Assembly: GCA_964348185.1 (NCBI GenBank)
Contig: CAYGBW010000149.1
Span: 1-10,556 of the forward strand
Direction of reading: 5' to 3'
DNA length: 10,556 nt
DNA from: CAYGBW01 sp964348185
GTDB lineage: Bacteria > Desulfobacterota > BSN033 > WVXP01
Part shown: positions 6,926 through 10,556 of the stretch, piece by piece
Layout of the letters: each line of letters starts with the position of its first letter
Position numbering within the stretch: the stretch's first letter is position 1
Notes under the pieces: generated by a model
Databases searched by the model: none
What the model saw: the letters and a program-made list of their open reading frames with translations, nothing else
What the model was told of the DNA's origin: nothing
Made by a program: the position numbers and the translations under genes

Positions 6926-9900
6926 CTCTTCTATCCGCCTCGTGCCCCGAAAGAGGCTCGAACACCTCTACGGCAATGTCGCAAAATGTCACGTCCAGGG
7001 GATCAACACCAGAAAAACACAGCCGGTAGTACGGATCTTCGCGCTCCCCACGGCGGCGATCGCTCCCTGTCCACTGGTCACGGGCACGGCGGAATGCCTC
7101 CTCCTCGGATTGGCCCTTTCCGAGGACCCGATGTGCGTATTCCCAGGACGACTCCGGGAAAAAGCGGAGGGGGCTCACTAGCCCCTCCCCAAATCTGTCA
7201 AGCAGCCTTCCGAGGATTTCCTGGCTGTTTTCAACAGGGCTGTACTCCCGGGCAGCCCAAACGAGGTCCTTACTCTTTCCTCTGTCCAGGCCCACGAGCA
7301 TGCTCGTTCGAGGATAGCCGTCGGCCCCTATGCTGTTCAGCACCAGATGGTAGATCCAAATTCTCAACCGGTCCTTGGGCTTCAGTCGGGCGTAGCGATA
7401 CTGGACCAACCTTCCGGGGTAGATGTCGTCGATTCTCCCGGTCAGCCGGAAGCCTGACACGCTCAGGTCGACCTCGAGAGGATCGAGGGCCCCGTCCCGC
7501 AGAAAACCCTGGGTCTTCCCAACAAAAAACTCGGCACCCTGGCTCACCCGTTCGTACAGGCATTCTCCCACGGTTCCATGGGGAAGGCGCCCGGAGACCT
7601 TTACCGGCGGCAGCAAGCCCTTGAGGTCACGCCCCCCAAACCTCCTCTCCACCAAATCCTGCTCGAATCGATACCTTTCCAGGCCCTTGATGTCGAACGA
7701 TTCTCTCTCTTCCAGAATCGATGTCTTGTCCTCAAGATAGATTCCCAACCGCCGGGTGAGGAGAAACCTCGCCGGGTTGGTAAGGAAGCTGCACAGATCG
7801 GCCACGTCAAGGGTCTTATATTCCTCTTCCGGCTCGGTAAGCCCTCTGGAAATAAACGGAGCAGCCTCCCGAGGCCTCTGGACGCGCCGCGCTGCCTGGC
7901 AGTTTTCCTCGGAGTAGCTAAAGAGCTTTTCATTGTTCTTGAAGTATTCCAGGCTGAAAGGCTGGAGGCGGTGCTTTGTGACAATGTGCTCCAAGACATC
8001 CTTCCCCGGGATCTCAAACCCCTGCTCCACGTAGTCAACGAGTTCACTCACCAGCACTGACGGTGGCCTGAGGCTGTTGTCCTGGATGCTCTGTCCGACA
8101 TGGCTGATGTACAGTTTCTCTCTAGCCGAGAGGATTGCCTCAAGAAAGAGATACCGGTCCTCATCCCGGAGGGACCGGTCGCCCGGTCTTGGGTCCTTTG
8201 CCATGAGATCAAAGCCGAGCGGCCTCGACTGCCTGGGGTAGGCATCCCCGTTCATACCGACGAGGCAGACGATCCTGAAGGGAATGCTCCGCATGGGGAG
8301 CATGGCGCAGAATGTCGTTCTCCCGGTAATGAATCCAAAACCGAAGCCCTCCTCTTTGAGGTGGACCCCCAGGTGCCACTTGATGACGTTGATTTCGATT
8401 TTTTGGTCGAACACCTCGCGCCTGGCCCCAAGTTCAGTCACGGCACCCCGTATGGCCTGCATTTCTCTCTCTGTCTCTTCATCGGGTTGGAAGAAGGTAT
8501 CAAGAAGCGATTTCAGGGTGCTGGACCACTCGTCCAGGGTCCGTGGACGGCCAAGAGACGTGGTGTGGGTAAAAAGCTGCTCCGCGAAATGGAGAAACGC
8601 CCCGAGCACGGAGGTTTCACTCCCTTCCAAATGGTCATAAGGGAGAATTCCACAAAACAGGTTCTCCTCACCTCCGGGCATTGCATAGCCCAGAAGCAGT
8701 CTGTCCAGGCCGGCCCTCCAGGTGTTTTCCTGAACCTCGGGCAGACCCAATTCACCCCGGCTTTTTCCGTCGATTCCCCATCTGATCCGTGTCTCGTCCA
8801 CCCATTTGCGAATGAGGTCGAGATCCAGATCTGACAAACCGACCTTTCGCTGTACAGCGTGCGATTCAAGAACGGCGAGAACCTGTGAGGCACCAAACCG
8901 ACCCCCACAGAGATCAAGAATGGCTAGAAAAGTGCCAACGATCCCGCTCTCTCCTCTGATACTGCGGTCGGCAATGCTGAAAGGGATCCACTTCGGATCG
9001 TCTCTTGGCACATCAAAGACCGCCTGGATGTAGGGCGCGTACGTTTCAATGTCCGGTGTCATCACCAGGATGTCCCTGGGCATAAGAGTCGGGTCGTTTT
9101 CAAACAGATCGAGAAGGCTGTCGTGGAGGATTTCAATTTCCCGCATGGGGCTGTGACATGAATGGATCTCGACCGACCTGTCACGGTCTGTAATACGCTT
9201 CTTGCCCTCTGCCCCTCCGTTTCTTTCCCGGAGGTTCAGGATGTCCGACTGAATGGAGGAGAGGAGATTCCCCTCGCCCGGGTCCTCGAACGACCGAACC
9301 TCCTCGAAGTCAAACCCGTCGACCAGACCAAAGAAATCCCTCCCCTGTTTGCCCATGGACGCCAGCAGGGTGTTTCCCTTCTCCAGGTGGAGCTCGTCTC
9401 CTGAAACCTCATGCCCGGTCTGTGTGCGTATGGTTTTTCTCATCTCCCGGTCAGAGAGGATATGGCCCCAGTGCTCCCCGCAGGGATTCATGAGAAAGAG
9501 GTTCACCTCCACAAATCGGGATATCGCCGAAAAGACTTGCATGTGAAACGGCGGGAGAGCAGAGATCCCAAACAGCGAAACCCTCTCTGGGAGATCCTCT
9601 GTCCCCGCGGAGGACTTCTCAAGGGCAGAAAAAAGGGCTTTCCCAAGCGCCGCCCGGTGTCTGCCTTCATCACCTTTGACCAGTTCTCTCCAGAGCATTG
9701 CCTGCCAGTGTTGTTCTTTCCCCTTTTCCCACCGGAGAATCATCTCGGGCCGAAAGAGCAGGTACTGATCAAATAGGTCGGCGATGCAGGCTGAAAGCTG
9801 GAAACGCTTGAGGTTTCTTTGGCCATCTCCGAGATAGCCCCTGAGGCTCTCAAAGCCTGCTCTGCTGATGCAGGACGGCAGCAGCTTCATGACCTTCCAT

Positions 9901-10178
9901 TTCATCACCCTCGGGTCAAAAGGCGAACGCTCGGGAAGAGCCGAAATTACTCTCCGGAAAATGTCATAGACAAAGTGGTTTGGAAAGGGGAAGTCACAGT
10001 TGGCACAGACACCGTGACGCTTCGCAAGTTCCATGGAGACCCAGCGCTCCATGCCCTTGCTCTGGACGACGATGATTTCTTTGGCCAGAGCCGACCCAAG
10101 GGGTTTCCTGAGAGCCCTGGCCAATGCTTCAGCCAGGATTTCCAACCGGTTGCTCGTGAAGAGTCGCAGGCCTGGCAT
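6912..10178 (-). CDS. recC: RecBCD subunit RecC (exodeoxyribonuclease V gamma chain)
   Basis: RecC splits the strands inside RecBCD and scans the 3' strand for chi, switching the enzyme from degradation to RecA loading. At about 1088 residues it is close to E. coli RecC (1122). The N-terminus (SNRLEILAEALA, then VVQSKGMERW) aligns with the E. coli start. As expected for RecC, an inactive helicase fold, that second segment carries no Walker A lysine. The block PMRSIPFRIVCLVGMNGDAY near residues 620-650 and GDRSLRDEDRYLFLEA after it are family signatures. A degenerate nuclease-like domain begins near residue 790 (SFLTNPARFLLTRRLG). I chose the ATG at 10178 because GGGGAG lies 6 bases upstream and translation then begins just before the conserved region. 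A TTG at 10256 would add 26 unconserved residues. The stop overlaps recB by 14 bp, so the two are probably translationally coupled. Several residues that read chi in E. coli are changed (see findings). Confidence 0.97.
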   Translation of the reverse strand: MPGLRLFTSNRLEILAEALARALRKPLGSALAKEIIVVQSKGMERWVSMELAKRHGVCANCDFPFPNHFVYDIFRRVISALPERSPFDPRVMKWKVMKLLPSCISRAGFESLRGYLGDGQRNLKRFQLSACIADLFDQYLLFRPEMILRWEKGKEQHWQAMLWRELVKGDEGRHRAALGKALFSALEKSSAGTEDLPERVSLFGISALPPFHMQVFSAISRFVEVNLFLMNPCGEHWGHILSDREMRKTIRTQTGHEVSGDELHLEKGNTLLASMGKQGRDFFGLVDGFDFEEVRSFEDPGEGNLLSSIQSDILNLRERNGGAEGKKRITDRDRSVEIHSCHSPMREIEILHDSLLDLFENDPTLMPRDILVMTPDIETYAPYIQAVFDVPRDDPKWIPFSIADRSIRGESGIVGTFLAILDLCGGRFGASQVLAVLESHAVQRKVGLSDLDLDLIRKWVDETRIRWGIDGKSRGELGLPEVQENTWRAGLDRLLLGYAMPGGEENLFCGILPYDHLEGSETSVLGAFLHFAEQLFTHTTSLGRPRTLDEWSSTLKSLLDTFFQPDEETEREMQAIRGAVTELGARREVFDQKIEINVIKWHLGVHLKEEGFGFGFITGRTTFCAMLPMRSIPFRIVCLVGMNGDAYPRQSRPLGFDLMAKDPRPGDRSLRDEDRYLFLEAILSAREKLYISHVGQSIQDNSLRPPSVLVSELVDYVEQGFEIPGKDVLEHIVTKHRLQPFSLEYFKNNEKLFSYSEENCQAARRVQRPREAAPFISRGLTEPEEEYKTLDVADLCSFLTNPARFLLTRRLGIYLEDKTSILEERESFDIKGLERYRFEQDLVERRFGGRDLKGLLPPVKVSGRLPHGTVGECLYERVSQGAEFFVGKTQGFLRDGALDPLEVDLSVSGFRLTGRIDDIYPGRLVQYRYARLKPKDRLRIWIYHLVLNSIGADGYPRTSMLVGLDRGKSKDLVWAAREYSPVENSQEILGRLLDRFGEGLVSPLRFFPESSWEYAHRVLGKGQSEEEAFRRARDQWTGSDRRRGEREDPYYRLCFSGVDPLDVTFCDIAVEVFEPLSGHEADRRDDRI

Positions 10179-10184
10179 GGGATT

Positions 10185-10199
10185 CTCCCCTACCCTCCC
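10185..10199 (-). promoter_or_regulatory. Ribosome binding site of recC
   Basis: On the minus strand this reads GGGAGGGTAGGGGAG. The last GGGGAG sits 6 bases before the ATG at 10178. It is the strongest Shine-Dalgarno sequence seen before any gene in the window and is the main reason for preferring that start over the TTG at 10256. Confidence 0.75.
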
Positions 10200-10202
10200 A
10201 TT

Positions 10203-10218
10203 GTTCGAATTGTTGAAC
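10203..10218 (-). promoter_or_regulatory. Small dyad and tandem repeat next to the recC ribosome binding site
   Basis: On the minus strand TTCAACAA (10217-10210) is followed directly by the near copy TTCGAACAA (10209-10201). The same bases form the inverted repeat GTTC-N8-GAAC (10218-10203). It lies immediately upstream of the Shine-Dalgarno stretch, a place where an operator could act, but it matches no binding site I can name with confidence. Short AT-rich repeats of this size can arise by chance. Confidence 0.2.
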
Positions 10219-10281
10219 CTCTTCGCTTGGTCAAGGGACCCGGCCTGCGTGTTCAAACCGTTTCATTGTTTCCAGAGCAAC

Positions 10282-10556
10282 TTAAGCTTGAACGAATGGA
10301 AGAACCAACCTGTCCCGAGTCCTGACCAAGGAAGCCATTTCAGTGTCCTCTTCGTTTGGATTGTAGCTTTTTTCCCAGGACTTTGTAAGGGGTTTTCCCT
10401 CGACCCTTTTCCCACCAAGTTCGGGCAGGGAAAAACGATGGGGGCTCTCAATCACATGATTAAGCCACGACCTGCGAGAGCAGGTAGATTTCTGGTGTGG
10501 CTGATCCGGCGTAGGCGGATTGAACCGCAGAATATCGAACAAGCAATAATGAATGT
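10282..10556 (-). CDS. Possible C-terminal end of an upstream gene, cut by the window edge (unrecognised)
   Basis: An open frame runs from the window edge to a TAA at 10282-10284, about 91 codons with no stop, on the same strand as recC. An internal TTG at 10542 could also start an 86-residue protein, but it has no clear ribosome binding site. The peptide is hydrophilic, with segments such as FNPPTPDQPHQK and EDTEMASLVRTRDR, and no domain, membrane segment or motif is recognised. If real, it is more likely the tail of a longer gene, ending 103 bp before recC. Against it, the frame overlaps a cluster of small palindromes and a candidate promoter, both more typical of non-coding DNA, and an unrelated shorter frame is open in the same stretch. 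A coding-bias test on the full upstream sequence would decide. Confidence 0.27.
   Translation of the reverse strand, partial: IHYCLFDILRFNPPTPDQPHQKSTCSRRSWLNHVIESPHRFSLPELGGKRVEGKPLTKSWEKSYNPNEEDTEMASLVRTRDRLVLPFVQA
10360..10389 (-). promoter_or_regulatory. Candidate sigma-70-type promoter for the recC operon
   Basis: The minus strand carries CTTACA (10389-10384), an 18-base spacer and TACAAT (10365-10360). The -10 box matches TATAAT at 5 of 6 positions and the -35 box matches TTGACA at 4 of 6. Transcription would begin near 10353, giving a leader of about 175 bases before the recC ATG. No better promoter was seen in 10179-10556, but this one is not strong and the operon may start beyond the edge. 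Confidence 0.3.
10464..10501 (-). repeat. Nested inverted repeat (stem-loop) upstream of recC
   Basis: On the minus strand an outer GCCAC (10501-10497) pairs with GTGGC (10468-10464). Inside it, ACCTGC (10485-10480) pairs perfectly with GCAGGT (10475-10470) around a four-base loop TCTC; on the plus strand the loop is GAGA. No T-run follows on either strand, so it does not look like a Rho-independent terminator. It may be a REP-like palindrome or a structured leader. Confidence 0.5.

Noticed and set aside
6641..7624. Long plus-strand open frame (327 codons) across the recB-recC junction
   Set aside because: It lies wholly antisense to two well-supported genes, is very rich in Pro, Arg and Gly and shows no domain. 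It is a shadow of GC-rich codon use on the other strand.
10203..10218. GTTC-N8-GAAC as a LexA box
   Set aside because: The Gram-positive type LexA site is GAAC-N4-GTTC, with the half-sites in the opposite order, and the CTGT-N8-ACAG type is not matched. SOS control cannot be claimed.
10505..10530. GGTTCAATCC on the minus strand, resembling the T-arm of a tRNA
   Set aside because: The flanking bases give a 6-base loop on a 4 bp stem rather than a 7-base loop on 5 bp. No acceptor stem or anticodon arm could be found in the visible bases.

Overview
The window holds a complete recBCD operon followed by a signal peptidase and a small membrane-anchored protein, all transcribed from the minus strand. 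Read in the direction of transcription the order is recC (from about 10178), recB (from 6925), recD (from 3089), a lepB-like signal peptidase I (from 1139 or 1064) and a predicted NTF2-like protein (from 570). The first three make the heterotrimeric RecBCD helicase-nuclease, which resects double-strand breaks and loads RecA. All helicase and nuclease motifs that can be checked are intact, so the enzyme should be active.

The organism is most likely a Gram-negative bacterium. RecBCD rather than AddAB, the proteobacterial-style RecC and RecB sequences and the style of the short signal peptidase suggest a deltaproteobacterium (Desulfobacterota). That placement is inference from protein character, not a database match. 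No mobile element, CRISPR array, rRNA or tRNA was found.

Layout by region (plus-strand coordinates). 1-69: 3' flank, with a short open frame running off the edge that may begin another gene. 70-570 and 564-1139: the NTF2-like gene and signal peptidase gene, overlapping by 7 bp and probably translationally coupled. 1140-1247: 108 bp spacer with no clear signal. 1248-3089: recD. 3090-3271: 182 bp spacer with one perfect 6 bp stem-loop. 3272-6925 and 6912-10178: recB and recC, overlapping by 14 bp. 10179-10556: leader region with a strong ribosome binding site, a weak candidate promoter, a cluster of small palindromes and an open frame continuous with the upstream edge that could be the tail of another gene.

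I see no undescribed system here. The points worth a second look are the chi-contact residues in RecC, which differ from E. coli at the base-reading end; the uncoupled recB-recD junction; an altered box E in the signal peptidase and its tight pairing with the NTF2-like gene; and the palindrome cluster upstream of recC.
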